Source: Actinospineispora acaciae DSM 45401 (lineage in GTDB: Bacteria; Actinomycetota; Actinomycetes; Mycobacteriales; Pseudonocardiaceae). From it: DNA of 64,000 nucleotides. The notes under the pieces were generated by a model. It searched no databases, was not told the origin of the DNA, and was given only the letters and a program-made list of their open reading frames with translations. Each line of letters begins with the position of its first letter. The first letter of the stretch is position 1. Of this stretch, positions 36,145-44,999 are shown piece after piece. Made by a program: the position numbers and the translations under genes. The DNA is taken from positions 372,001 through 436,000 of the forward strand of contig NZ_JIAI01000004.1 of assembly GCF_000620785.1 (NCBI RefSeq). The letters are read 5' to 3'.

Positions 36145-36165
36145 ACATACCTTCTGACGGTATGT
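36145..36165. promoter_or_regulatory. TetR operator upstream of the SnoaL-like gene
   Basis: This is a perfect 7-7-7 inverted repeat, ACATACC-N7-GGTATGT, the same layout as 34935-34955. It lies in the promoter region of the minus-strand SnoaL-like gene. Confidence 0.7.
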
Positions 36166-36341
36166 AACTGCCATGCGGTCGCGTCAGCCTGAGTGCGGTC
36201 ACAGCGGCGGCGACGTGAACCTTGACTCGACGGTCCGCCAGGCCCACCCTTGTTGCACTATCAGGCGCATGTTGCGCACCACGCAACTCAGGAGATCGTC
36301 TCGTCGTAACCTGGTGGAGAACTGGACCACAGGGGGTCCCA

Positions 36342-37778
36342 GTGAGCGACGACCATGGACAGGACGGCAGCGCCCGCCCGCCGAAGAAGATCAGCGACCT
36401 CACGGTCACCGACGAGAGCACCGTGCGGCGCGCGGTCGCCGCGGCGGCCATCGGGAACGTCACCGAGTGGTACGACTTCGGGGTCTACGCCTACCTGGTG
36501 CCGGTGATCACCCAGGTGTTCTTCTCCAACCTCCCCCGGCCGGTGGCGGTCATCTACGCGTTCGCCACGTTCGCGGTGTCGTTCCTGGTCCGGCCGCTGG
36601 GCGGGCTGATCTTCGGGCCGCTGGGCGACCGGATCGGCCGGACCAAGGTGCTGTCGTTGACCGTCATCCTGATGGCGGCCGGCACCTTCGTCGTCGGGCT
36701 GCTGCCCAGCTACGCCGCCATCGGCGTGGCCGCCCCGCTACTGGTGCTGCTCGCGCGGATCCTCCAGGGACTGTCCACCGGCGGGGAGTACGGCGGCGCG
36801 ATGACCTTCATCGCGGAGTACGCGGCCGACCGGCGGCGCGGGTTCCTGGGCAGCTGGCTGGAGTTCGGCACGCTCACCGGCTACGCCCTGGGCGCCACCC
36901 TGGTCACGCTGCTGAACACCGTGCTGTCCCACGACCAGATGCTCGCCTGGGGCTGGCGGATCCCGTTCATGCTCGCGCTCCCGCTCGGGCTCGCCGGGGT
37001 CTACCTGCGGCTGCGCCTGGAGGAGACGCCGGCCTTCGAGCGGCTGCTGGCGTCCTCGGCCACCCATCAGGGCACCGCGGCCAAGGAGGGGCTGCGGCTG
37101 GTGTTCACCAAGCACTGGCGCGCCATCCTGCTCGCCGGCGGCATCGTGGTGGCCTGGAACGTCACGAACTACATGCTGACCAGCTACATCCCGACGTACC
37201 TGACGGTCACGCTGCCGGCCAGCGGGGCGCGCGGGATCAGCGAGAACGCCTCGAACCTGATGCAGATCGCCGTGCTCCTGGTGCTCATGGTGGTGGTGAC
37301 CTTCCTCGGGCGGCTCAGCGACCGGGTCGGGCGGCGGCCGGTGCTGCTGGTTGGCAGCGTCGCGCTGATCGCGCTCGGGCTGCCGTCGGTGCTGCTGATG
37401 CGGGCGGACACGCCGGTCACGGTGTTCCTCGGGCTGATCGTCATGGGGCTCACGCTGGTGTGCTTCTCGTCCACCTCGCCGTCCACGCTGCCGGCGATGT
37501 TTCCCACGCACATCCGCTACGGCGGGCTGTCAATCACGTTCAACATCTTCGTCTCCGCGTTCGGCGGCACCACCGCGACAGTGGTCAGCGCGCTGGTGCT
37601 GGCCACCGGCGACCTCAACTGGCCGGGCTACTACCTGATCGCCGTCGGCGTGGTCGGCGCCGTCAGCGCGTTCCTGCTCACCGAGAGCGCCCGCCACCCG
37701 CTGCCCGGCTCACCGCCCGCGGTCGCCACCGAACAGGAAGCCCGCGAGCTGATCGCCCAGCAAGGACCGCGCCCGTGA
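36342..37778 (+). CDS. MFS permease, metabolite:H+ symporter (ProP/MHS) family
   Basis: This 478-residue transporter has the MHS N-terminus (AAAIGNVTEWYDFGVYAYLV), motif A GLIFGPLGDRIGRTKVLSL and GLSTGGEYGGAMTFIAEYAA in helix 4-5, the classic ProP-type block. The GTG at 36342 follows AGGGGG; other in-frame starts upstream lack this. The family imports osmolytes such as proline and betaine or organic acids. No adjacent metabolic gene identifies the substrate. The ~257-bp upstream region includes a small GCGCA-TGT-TGCGC dyad near 36268. Confidence 0.88.
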   Translation: MSDDHGQDGSARPPKKISDLTVTDESTVRRAVAAAAIGNVTEWYDFGVYAYLVPVITQVFFSNLPRPVAVIYAFATFAVSFLVRPLGGLIFGPLGDRIGRTKVLSLTVILMAAGTFVVGLLPSYAAIGVAAPLLVLLARILQGLSTGGEYGGAMTFIAEYAADRRRGFLGSWLEFGTLTGYALGATLVTLLNTVLSHDQMLAWGWRIPFMLALPLGLAGVYLRLRLEETPAFERLLASSATHQGTAAKEGLRLVFTKHWRAILLAGGIVVAWNVTNYMLTSYIPTYLTVTLPASGARGISENASNLMQIAVLLVLMVVVTFLGRLSDRVGRRPVLLVGSVALIALGLPSVLLMRADTPVTVFLGLIVMGLTLVCFSSTSPSTLPAMFPTHIRYGGLSITFNIFVSAFGGTTATVVSALVLATGDLNWPGYYLIAVGVVGAVSAFLLTESARHPLPGSPPAVATEQEARELIAQQGPRP

Positions 37779-37787
37779 GTGCCCGGC

Positions 37788-38606
37788 TCATGCAAGTTTG
37801 CGGCCGGCGGCCGTGAAGCAGGTGACGCCGGTACACAGCCAGCCTTCGTGCTCGCCGCGTTCCTGTTCGGCCCAGAACGCGTCGGCTCCGGCGCGGTTCA
37901 CCTCTCCGGTGGCGACCAGCTCCTCGAGCTGGCCGGCGAACACGACGCGCAGGAAGGCCACGGGGTTGAGCACGACCTGGGGCACGCAGTGCACGTCCGC
38001 CAGGCCGGCCTCGGCGAGCAGCCGGTTCAGCCGGCGGCCGATGCGGGGGTTGGGCAGGCCCGAGGCGAGCGCGTGCACGAGCGAGTCCGCGACATGGCTG
38101 TCGGGTCCGTCCAGGAAGATGGTTCCCGAGTCGATCTCCGATACCACCACCAGGCCGCCGGGTCGGGTGACCCGGGCCATCTCCGCCACGGCGGCCACCG
38201 GATCGTCGATCACCGCGAGTACTCGTTCGGCGCGGCAGCGGTCGAACGTGGCGTCGGGGAAGGGCAGCGACGCGGCGTCGCCGTCGACGAACTCCGCGGG
38301 CACACCCAGCGCGCCGGCCCGGCGGCGGGACTCCTCGACCATGCGCGCGCTGCGGTCGAGCCCCACGACGCTGCCGTCCGGCCCCACCACCGTCGCGAGG
38401 TGACAGGTGTCGGCGCCGGTGCCCGAGCCGACGTCCAGCACGGACAGCCCCTCGCGCAACCGCAGCTCGCTGGTGATGAGCCGCTTGACGCGGATCTCCC
38501 CCGGGATCGTGGTTCGGGCGTCGAGGAAGCGGACGAAGTAGTCGGCGTCGTGATCGTCGACGGCGCCGAAACCGGTCGGGTCGGCATCGTGGGTGGGCCT
38601 GGCCAT
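37788..38606 (-). CDS. Class I SAM-dependent methyltransferase
   Basis: This 272-residue protein has motif I LSVLDVGSGTGADTCHLA (SAM-binding GxGxG variant) and motif II with acidic residue VVGLDRSARMVEE, then VDGDAASLPFPDATFD and ARVTRPGGLVVVSEID, typical of UbiE/Coq5-like small-molecule methyltransferases. ATG 38606 follows GAGAGGAA. It is encoded immediately downstream of the LAL regulator on the same strand (101-bp gap). The acceptor is unknown. Confidence 0.88.
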   Translation of the reverse strand: MARPTHDADPTGFGAVDDHDADYFVRFLDARTTIPGEIRVKRLITSELRLREGLSVLDVGSGTGADTCHLATVVGPDGSVVGLDRSARMVEESRRRAGALGVPAEFVDGDAASLPFPDATFDRCRAERVLAVIDDPVAAVAEMARVTRPGGLVVVSEIDSGTIFLDGPDSHVADSLVHALASGLPNPRIGRRLNRLLAEAGLADVHCVPQVVLNPVAFLRVVFAGQLEELVATGEVNRAGADAFWAEQERGEHEGWLCTGVTCFTAAGRKLA

Positions 38607-38707
38607 GGGAGTTCCTCTCCGGCGGGCACGTTCGCGCCCGGTGCCGCCGACCCAACGCCGGCGCGTCGCCGCCGGCATGACGAGAACTACTCATCTCGCC
38701 ACTCGCT

Positions 38708-41557
38708 CTACCTCGGTGGCAGCTCGCCGGTGCCCTGGGACATCCAGGTGGCGACCTGGACGCGGTTGGCGGCGCCGAGGGCGGCCATGATGTTGCGGAC
38801 GTGGTTCTCCGCGGTGCGCCGGGAGATGTGCAGTTCGCTCGCGATCTGGCGGTTGCTTCGTCCCCGGGCCACCAGCGATGCGATCTCGCGCTGCCTGGCG
38901 GTCAGCGCGTGCCACGCCGGGCGCTGGGCGAGCTGGTCGGCGAGCTCCCTGGCCCGGGTGAGCAGCGGCGCCATGCCCAGCCGCTCGGCGAGCGCCGCGG
39001 CCCGCCGGGCATGCTCTCGCGCCTCGGGCGCGTCACCCGGCTCGCCCCGTGAGCGCAGCGCGGCGGCCAGCTCGTGGCGGGCGGTGGCGGCGAAGGGATG
39101 CAGCCCGGCCACGTCGTTGGCGGCCACGGCGGCGCGGAAGTGGTCGATCGCGGTGTCGGTGCGCCCGATGGCGGCCGCGGCGATCCCGAGCGGCAGGTGC
39201 GCCGAGCCGTAGGTGATCGACACCCCGGCCCCGGCGACCACGTGCAGGTCGGCATGGGGCAACAGGGCGTGATAGGCCGCCTCGGCCGCGTCGGTGTCAC
39301 CGATCGCGGCGGCCACCGTGCACCGCATGGCGTCGACCGGCATCCGCACGAACGGCGGGACGCGGGCACTGTCGACGCCGGGCACCGCCCGGAGCAGGGC
39401 GGCGGCCTCGGCCGTGCGCCCGAGCGCCAGGTGGTACGGCGCGAGGTGCATCAGGTCGCCCATCACCGCGATGGGGTGGTCGTAGTCGGCCGGCAGCGGA
39501 TCGGGTGGGACGTTGCGCGCGTCGCCGGTGAGCCGGGCGATGAGCAGCGCCGACCAGTAGGGCGCGCGGGCGGTGAGCCCGTCCGGCGTGTGGTCGAGCT
39601 CCAGCCGGACCAACCGCTGGGCCTCGGTGAACCGTCCTTGCCCGATCGCGACGGCGACCCGGCTGCGCAGCACGTGCCAGCGAGCCAACGGGCGTCCCAA
39701 CCGGGTGGCGATCGGATCGGCCCGGTCGATCTCGGCCATGGCGTGGTCGATGTGCCCGGTCTGCATGAGCGCGTCGAAGCGCCACACGTGGCCCCAGAAC
39801 TCCGCCTCCGGATCGGCGCGGCGCCGCCCGAGCGCGAGCATCTCGGCTCCGAGCACGAGCCGCTCGGCGTGGCCCGCCGGATCGGCGCGGGCGAGCTGGC
39901 GGGCCCGCAGCGCGATGCGCAGCGCGTCGTCGTCGCCGACCCGCCTGGCCATCGCCAGCGCGGCCGCGCTGGTGGCCGCCACCTGGTCCGGGCCACCGGC
40001 GAACAGGTACGCGATCGCCTGCTGGGCGAGCAGCTGTGCCCGCATCGAGGTCTCGCCCTCGGCCAGCCCCGCCAACGCCTGCTCACACCAGGTGGAGACG
40101 CGCAGCGTCCAGCGTGGATCGGGGAACTCCGGCAGGGCCAGGCAGGCCCGGCCGAGCGACTCGGCATCCCCGGTGCGCAACGCCAGCTCGGCCGCGGCGG
40201 CGCAGTGCTCCACGGCACCCGAGGAGTCGCGGCGGATGAAGCGGGTCCGACCGGCCTCGATCAGCAGCTCGCAGCGCCGCGCGGAGTCCATGTCCGGTGG
40301 CGCGGTGTCCAGCGCGCTGTCGAACAGCTCGGCGGCGTTCTCGTACGCCAGCTCGGCCAGCGCCTCGCGGCCCGCCGTGAAGGCCGCCCGGCTCGCCGCC
40401 GCCCGGTCCCCGAGCGGCAGCGCCGCGAGCCGATGCCGCGCGATCTCGACCGGCCGCGCCCCGCCGGCCAGCTCGAGCGCCGTCGCCACGCGCAGGTGTC
40501 CCCGCGCTCGTTCGGCGGCGGGAAGATCGGCCAGCAGGGTCTCGCCGAACAGGTCGTGGGCGAACCCGAACCGAGGGCCGGTCCGCCGCGTCACCGCCGT
40601 CACCGCCCCGGCCCGCAGCGCCTCGTCGAGGTGCGAGAGCACCAGGGCCGGGTCGGTGTCGCTGACGGTGGCCAGCACCGAGGGGTCGATCTCGCGCCCG
40701 AGCACGGCGGCCACCGTCAGCGTCCGGCGGCAGGCGGGCGAGAGGCCGTCCAGGTGTTCGCGGACCGCGTCGCGGATGACGTCGGGAAGCAGCGCATCGG
40801 GGGCCAGGCCGGCGCCGAGCAGCCTGCCGATCTCGTGCACGAACAGCGGGTTGCCCCCGGTCCGCGCACAGACGGCGGCGAGGACGGCTGGCTCCGCTCG
40901 CCTCCCCAGCTGGGCGCGCAACCCGGCCTCGACCTCCGAGCTCGACCAGCCGCCCAGCGTGATCGACACACCGTGCGGGTGGCGCCCGACCCGCGCACAC
41001 AGCTCGGCCCCGGACGGGCGTGCTCGCAGCTCCCGCGCCCGAAACGCGCCCACTATCGCGAGCCGGCACTCCCGCACCTGTGACACGACGCTGACCAGCA
41101 GCGACAACGAGTCGGGGTCGAAACGGTGCACGTCGTCGAACCGCAGCACCGTCCCGTCCCCGGCGGCCCGCGCCAACGCCAGCCCGAACCGCTCGAACGC
41201 GACGAACCGCGCCTCGGGGCTCGGCAACGACGTGCTCGGCTCCGCGTCGGCCCTGGCAAGCCACGAACCGCCGCGAGCCAGCTCCTCCCGCAGCCCCGCC
41301 GCCGGCCACAGCCGCACCACCTGCCGCCACGGCCAGAACGCCGGCGCCACGCCCACCGCCGGCGCCTGCACGCTCACCACCGACCAGCCCCGAGCCGCCG
41401 CGACCCGACCGAACTCCGCCAGCAGCCGCGTCTTCCCGATCCCCGGGTCGCCACCGACCACACCGACCCCGGCATGCCCCGACCGCGCCGCGCTCAGGAC
41501 GTCGAGCAGCGCGGCCAGCTCACCCGCCCGGCCGACGAACGTCCCGCGTCCCGCCAC
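38708..41557 (-). CDS. LuxR-family LAL-type ATP-binding regulator
   Basis: This 949-residue protein starts with FVGRAGELAALLDVLSAARS and a Walker A GGDPGIGKTRLLAEF, followed by an AAA/STAND ATPase region and a long helical middle. The C-terminal LuxR helix-turn-helix is LTARQREIASLVARGRSNRQ and continues IASELHISRRTAENHVRNI. Large ATP-binding LuxR (LAL) regulators often activate secondary metabolite or sugar genes. The neighbouring methyltransferase is the nearest possible target, but no biosynthetic cluster is present here. It starts with GTG, 12 bp after the hairpin repeat. Confidence 0.93.
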   Translation of the reverse strand: MAGRGTFVGRAGELAALLDVLSAARSGHAGVGVVGGDPGIGKTRLLAEFGRVAAARGWSVVSVQAPAVGVAPAFWPWRQVVRLWPAAGLREELARGGSWLARADAEPSTSLPSPEARFVAFERFGLALARAAGDGTVLRFDDVHRFDPDSLSLLVSVVSQVRECRLAIVGAFRARELRARPSGAELCARVGRHPHGVSITLGGWSSSEVEAGLRAQLGRRAEPAVLAAVCARTGGNPLFVHEIGRLLGAGLAPDALLPDVIRDAVREHLDGLSPACRRTLTVAAVLGREIDPSVLATVSDTDPALVLSHLDEALRAGAVTAVTRRTGPRFGFAHDLFGETLLADLPAAERARGHLRVATALELAGGARPVEIARHRLAALPLGDRAAASRAAFTAGREALAELAYENAAELFDSALDTAPPDMDSARRCELLIEAGRTRFIRRDSSGAVEHCAAAAELALRTGDAESLGRACLALPEFPDPRWTLRVSTWCEQALAGLAEGETSMRAQLLAQQAIAYLFAGGPDQVAATSAAALAMARRVGDDDALRIALRARQLARADPAGHAERLVLGAEMLALGRRRADPEAEFWGHVWRFDALMQTGHIDHAMAEIDRADPIATRLGRPLARWHVLRSRVAVAIGQGRFTEAQRLVRLELDHTPDGLTARAPYWSALLIARLTGDARNVPPDPLPADYDHPIAVMGDLMHLAPYHLALGRTAEAAALLRAVPGVDSARVPPFVRMPVDAMRCTVAAAIGDTDAAEAAYHALLPHADLHVVAGAGVSITYGSAHLPLGIAAAAIGRTDTAIDHFRAAVAANDVAGLHPFAATARHELAAALRSRGEPGDAPEAREHARRAAALAERLGMAPLLTRARELADQLAQRPAWHALTARQREIASLVARGRSNRQIASELHISRRTAENHVRNIMAALGAANRVQVATWMSQGTGELPPR

Positions 41558-41568
41558 CGCCGTCCCTC

Positions 41569-41616
41569 ACCCGTGAGTGGTTAGCGTTGCTATGACAACG
41601 CTAACCACTCACGGGT
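41569..41616. repeat. 48-nt hairpin repeat, copy 2 (encodes the ATPase C-terminus)
   Basis: Perfect 21-bp arms (41569-41589 and 41596-41616) flank the loop CTATGA. It is in reverse orientation to 29709-29756 (45 of 48 identical). The minus-strand reading of the right arm supplies the last residues TREWLALS and the TAG stop of the P-type ATPase. The T-tract CTTTTTC lies on the plus side only, so it is not a clean intrinsic terminator for the ATPase. Confidence 0.8.
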
Positions 41617-44250
41617 CTTTTTCTTGACCAGGATGGCCGCGAGCAGGTAGGCGGCGACGATCGCCAGCAGCCACGGCAAGGCGGCCGGCGGCGGGGCGGT
41701 CATCTGCAGCGCGGACGCCCACGGCGAGCGGGGCAGGGCGAGGCCGACCAGGACGGCGGCGGTGGCGGCCGCGAGCACGGCGTAGGCCGGCCGGGTCAGG
41801 CCCCGGCCGCGCAGCACCAGCACCACCAGGACCTGGGAGAGCAGGCCGACGGTGAACCAGCCGGCCTGGAACACGGACTGCTCGGCCGGGGTGTTCGCGC
41901 CGACGAGCCACCAGAGCACGCCGAACGTGGCCAGGTCGAACAGCGAGCTCAGCGGCCCGAACACCAGCATGAACCGGACCAGCCGGCGGGCGTCCCAGCG
42001 GCGCGGGCGGCGCAGGTAGCCCGGCTCCACCCGGTCGAAGGGCAGCGCGAGCTGGGCCGCGTCATAGATCAGGTTCTGGGCCAGCAGCTGGACCGGAAGC
42101 ATCGGCAGGAACGGCAGGAACAGGCTGGCCGCGAGCACCGAGAACACGTTGCCGAGGTTGGACGCGGCGGTGATCTTGACGTACTTCATGGTGTTGCCGA
42201 GCGTGCGCCGGCCGGCCACCACGCCGTTGACCAGCACCGTCGGGTCGGTGTCCAGCAGCACCAGGTCGGCGGCGTCGCGGGCGGCCGGGGTCGCGTTGTG
42301 CACGCAGATGCCGACGTCGGCGGTGCGCAGCGCGGTGGTGTCGTTGGCGCCGTCGCCGAGGAACCCGACGCAGTGCCCCCGGCGGCGCAGCGCGGCGATG
42401 ATCCGCGCCTTGTGCTGCGGGTTGACCTTGGCGAACACCGTGGTCCGCTCGACCAGCTCGGCCAGCGCGGAGTCCGAGGCGCGCTCCACGTCGTGGCCGA
42501 GCACGATCCGCCCGACCGGGATGCCGGCGCGCTTGCAGACCTGCTCGGCCACCAGCGCCGAGTCGCCGGTGAGCATCTTGACCGCCACGCCGTGCTCGGC
42601 CAGCCGCTCGACGGCGTCCGGCATGGTGGCCTTGACCGGGTCGACGAACGCCACGAACCCGATCAGCGTGAGGTCGCGCTCCAGGTCGTCGGGCTCGGCG
42701 GGCCCACCGAGGCCGCCCGGGTCGGCCAGCTCGGCGAGGCGGGAGGCCACCGCGAGCACCCGCATGCCGTGCGCCTCGTGCGCGGCCACCAGGTCCGCTG
42801 CCTCCCGCCGCCGCGCCGCGTCCAGCTGGGCTCCCTGGGCACCGGCCTGGTACGACGTGCAGCGGGCCAGGATCTCGTCCGGGTCGCCGCTGGTGATCAG
42901 CAGGTGCTCGCCGGCGGGGTCCCTGACCACCACCGAGGCCCGCCGCCGGTCGTGGTCGAACCCGAGCTCGTCGACCTTGGTGTACATGGCGCGGGCCAGC
43001 AGCGCCTCGTCCTCGGTGACGTAGTCCTGGATCGCCCGGTCGAACCGGTCCGGCGGGCCGGACAGCGACCGGCCGATCAGGTACGCGTACTCGACGGCGG
43101 AGTCGTCGAGCTGGCCGTCCAGGTCCACGCTGTGCGCGAACGCCACCCGGTCCTCGGTGAGGGTGCCCGTCTTGTCCAGGCACAGCACGTCCATCCCGCC
43201 GAGATCCTGGATGGAGTCCAGCCGTTTGACGATCACGTCGCGGCGGGACAGGGCCACCGCTCCCCTGGCCAGGGTGGCCGTCACGATCGCCGGCAGCATC
43301 TCCGGCGTGAGCCCGACCGCCACCGCCACCGCGAACAGCCCCGCCTGCGCCCAGTCACCGGTGACCGAGCCGTTGACCACCAGCACGATCGGCACCAGGA
43401 CCAGCATGAACCGGATCAGCGTGCGCCCGACGGCCCGCACCCCGTGATCGACGCTGCTCTCCGGCCGCGCCCCGGAGGCGTCCCGGGCGAGCGCGCCGAA
43501 GTAGGTACCGGGGCCGGTGGTCATGACCACGGCGGTCGCCGTGCCGCTGACCACCGAGGTGCCCGCGAAACACACCGACGGCAGGTCCACGACGTCGGTG
43601 TCCGTCTTGCGGCGCCACGGCCAGAACGTACGTGCCGGCCGGGGCTCCGGAGGCTCCGGTGGCTCCTGGCCGCTGGGGGCGCGCTTGCGGACCGGGGTCG
43701 CCTCGCCGGACAGCACCGACTGGTCCACCCGCAGCCCGTTGGCGTGCAGCAGCCGCAGGTCGGCCGGCACCACGTCGCCGGCGGCCAGGGACACCACGTC
43801 GCCGGGCACCAGGTCCTCCACCGGCACCTCGCGCCACACCCCGGGCTGGCCGACGGCGCAGCGCCGGCGCACGGTGGCGGTGCGGGTGACCCGTGAGCGC
43901 AGCCGGCGCACCGCCCGGTCCGACCGCGTCCGCAGCCACCACCGCAGCCCGACGCTGATCGCGACCATCACCGCGATGGTCACCCAGCCCCTGGCGTCGC
44001 CGAGCGCGGCGAACACCGCGGCCAGCCCGACCAGCAGCAGCACGAACGGGCTGAGGAACGCGGCGCGCAGCCGGCCCAGCGCGGTCGGCTCGGCGGGGTC
44101 GGGGTGGCCGGGGTCCCAGCGCTGCTCCGCCTCGGCCTCGGTCAGGCCGCGCGGTGAGGTGCCCAGCCGCTGGCACAACGTCAACGGCGGCGCGGCCGCC
44201 AGGCCACGCAGCGCCACCTCGTGCCCGGCGCCGATCCGCCCGTCAGCCAT
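41590..44250 (-). CDS. P-type ATPase, magnesium-translocating (P3B, MgtA) type
   Basis: This 886-residue cation pump has an N-terminal cation-ATPase domain (LCQRLGTSPRGLTEAEAEQR), a phosphorylation site Asp359 in LCLDKTGTLTED, an ATP-binding domain with MLTGDSALVAEQVCKRAGIP and a hinge GFLGDGANDTTALRTADVGI. Ten helices are expected, and the C-terminal six include QLLAQNLIYDAAQLALPFDR, matching MgtA/MgtB-type pumps rather than Ca2+ or heavy-metal pumps. No CPx motif is visible. The C-terminal eight residues come from the hairpin repeat. It is divergent from an ArsR regulator and near NRAMP-related and MgtC genes, all consistent with divalent metal, especially Mg2+, homeostasis. Confidence 0.9.
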   Translation of the reverse strand: MADGRIGAGHEVALRGLAAAPPLTLCQRLGTSPRGLTEAEAEQRWDPGHPDPAEPTALGRLRAAFLSPFVLLLVGLAAVFAALGDARGWVTIAVMVAISVGLRWWLRTRSDRAVRRLRSRVTRTATVRRRCAVGQPGVWREVPVEDLVPGDVVSLAAGDVVPADLRLLHANGLRVDQSVLSGEATPVRKRAPSGQEPPEPPEPRPARTFWPWRRKTDTDVVDLPSVCFAGTSVVSGTATAVVMTTGPGTYFGALARDASGARPESSVDHGVRAVGRTLIRFMLVLVPIVLVVNGSVTGDWAQAGLFAVAVAVGLTPEMLPAIVTATLARGAVALSRRDVIVKRLDSIQDLGGMDVLCLDKTGTLTEDRVAFAHSVDLDGQLDDSAVEYAYLIGRSLSGPPDRFDRAIQDYVTEDEALLARAMYTKVDELGFDHDRRRASVVVRDPAGEHLLITSGDPDEILARCTSYQAGAQGAQLDAARRREAADLVAAHEAHGMRVLAVASRLAELADPGGLGGPAEPDDLERDLTLIGFVAFVDPVKATMPDAVERLAEHGVAVKMLTGDSALVAEQVCKRAGIPVGRIVLGHDVERASDSALAELVERTTVFAKVNPQHKARIIAALRRRGHCVGFLGDGANDTTALRTADVGICVHNATPAARDAADLVLLDTDPTVLVNGVVAGRRTLGNTMKYVKITAASNLGNVFSVLAASLFLPFLPMLPVQLLAQNLIYDAAQLALPFDRVEPGYLRRPRRWDARRLVRFMLVFGPLSSLFDLATFGVLWWLVGANTPAEQSVFQAGWFTVGLLSQVLVVLVLRGRGLTRPAYAVLAAATAAVLVGLALPRSPWASALQMTAPPPAALPWLLAIVAAYLLAAILVKKKTREWLALS

Positions 44251-44375
44251 GTGCTTCGCCCCGTTGGTCTCCTGATGGATGCCAGCGCTTGCCCTCCCCC
44301 GGCCGGGGCGTCCATCGACTGAAGAATGTGTCCTTGCGCAACCGTACAGAGTGAGACAGTCTGCTGGGCCCCGGC

Positions 44376-44738
44376 GTGAAAGGGATCGCATTGGCAGTGA
44401 CGCCCCAACCCGGCGTTCCACTGGACGCGGAGCCGCTCCAGGAGGCCGCGGCCACGTTCGGCATGCTCGCCGCGACCTCCCGGCTGCAGATCATCTGGCT
44501 GCTCGCCGGCGGGGAGCGCGACGTGGGCACGCTGGCCACCGAGGTGGGCCAGACGGTGGCCACGGTCAGCCAGCATTTGGCCAAGCTCAAGCTCGCCGGG
44601 CTGGTCAGGTCGCGGCGGGACGGGCGCCGGCAGATCTACCTGATCGACAACCCCCGGCTGGTCGACGTGGTCCGGCTGACCGTCGGCCGCGACCTGCCAG
44701 CGAGCCCGCATGCGGAGGCGCACGCGGAGGGCGCCTGA
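44376..44738 (+). CDS. ArsR-family regulator, divergent from the P-type ATPase
   Basis: This 120-residue winged-helix protein has EAAATFGMLAATSRLQIIWL and a recognition region LATEVGQTVATVSQHLAKLK, followed by the wing LVRSRRDGRRQIYLIDN. It lacks the ELCVCDL-type metal site of the classical arsenic/cadmium sensors, so the signal is unclear. It is divergent from the P-type ATPase with a 125-bp shared promoter region, so it probably represses that pump. Its TGA stop lies inside the first unit of the dispersed repeat at 44735. Confidence 0.88.
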   Translation: MKGIALAVTPQPGVPLDAEPLQEAAATFGMLAATSRLQIIWLLAGGERDVGTLATEVGQTVATVSQHLAKLKLAGLVRSRRDGRRQIYLIDNPRLVDVVRLTVGRDLPASPHAEAHAEGA

Positions 44739-44778
44739 CGAAATCCGCGACTCACCCTGACGAAATCCACGACTCGCG
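44735..44778. repeat. Two-unit dispersed repeat, GACGAAATCC variant
   Basis: Two tandem 22-nt units read CTGACGAAATCCGCGACTCA + CC (44735-44756) and CTGACGAAATCCACGACTCG + CG (44757-44778). On the minus strand they read GAGTCG-x-GGATTTCGTCAG, the same scheme as the GAGTCGGGCGTTTCAGCACA units elsewhere. Unit 1 contains the ArsR stop codon. Confidence 0.65.
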
Positions 44779-44808
44779 GGCGGTTCATTCGCTCACTTGC
44801 GTAGGTAC

Positions 44809-44814
44809 TTGACA
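44809..44814 (+). promoter_or_regulatory. Possible -35 box of the NRAMP-mgtC operon
   Basis: TTGACA matches the consensus for the main sigma factor. No convincing -10 box is seen at the usual distance, so the transcription start is uncertain. Confidence 0.35.
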
Positions 44815-44829
44815 ATGAGACGGGCGGCG

Positions 44830-44877
44830 GTGTGCACTACGTGGCGGTGGCGGCACCCGCGTGTGCCCGGGCGGTGA
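44830..44877 (+). CDS. Possible 15-residue leader peptide ORF
   Basis: GTG-started, 15 codons (CTTWRWRHPRVPGR after the initiator). The stop TGA overlaps the GAGGAGG ribosome binding site of the next leader ORF, which would couple the two. No ribosome binding site is visible, so it would need leaderless initiation. The two Trp, four Arg and two Pro residues are striking for a chance ORF but not decisive. Confidence 0.3.
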   Translation: MCTTWRWRHPRVPGR

Positions 44878-44888
44878 GGAGGTGAGTG

Positions 44889-44963
44889 ATGGATTCGGGT
44901 CGAAGTCCGGTTCCGTTGATCACTTCGCGCGTGCCGGGTCCGGTTCCGGGGGCGACTGACTAG
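44889..44963 (+). CDS. Proline-rich leader peptide ORF upstream of the NRAMP gene
   Basis: A 24-residue ORF (starts MDSGRSPVPLITSRV, ends PGPVPGATD) with five prolines and an excellent ribosome binding site GAGGAGG six bases before ATG. It ends 45 bp before the NRAMP start. In Enterobacteria the mgtA leader peptide MgtL is proline-rich and senses translation and Mg2+; a similar uORF here ahead of a metal transporter would be a functional analogue. Inference only, no homology is claimed. Confidence 0.45.
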   Translation: MDSGRSPVPLITSRVPGPVPGATD

Positions 44964-44965
44964 TT

Positions 44966-44999
44966 CCGTCCGGACGGTGGCGCGCGCCCGTCGAACGGG
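44966..44999 (+). promoter_or_regulatory. Leader hairpins, one covering the NRAMP ribosome binding site
   Basis: CCGTCCGGACGG (44966-44977) is a perfect palindrome right after the leader ORF stop. CCCGT-CGA-ACGGG (44987-44999) forms a hairpin whose right arm overlaps the GGGGG ribosome binding site (44997-45001) of the NRAMP gene. A translating ribosome on the leader ORF could change which hairpin forms. Confidence 0.4.

Noticed and set aside
37788..41557. Biosynthetic gene cluster around the LAL regulator and methyltransferase
   Set aside because: No PKS, NRPS, terpene or RiPP gene is present nearby.
41569..41616. Hairpin as a simple intrinsic terminator of the P-type ATPase
   Set aside because: The T-tract is on the wrong side for minus-strand transcription; the element is better described as a dispersed repeat.
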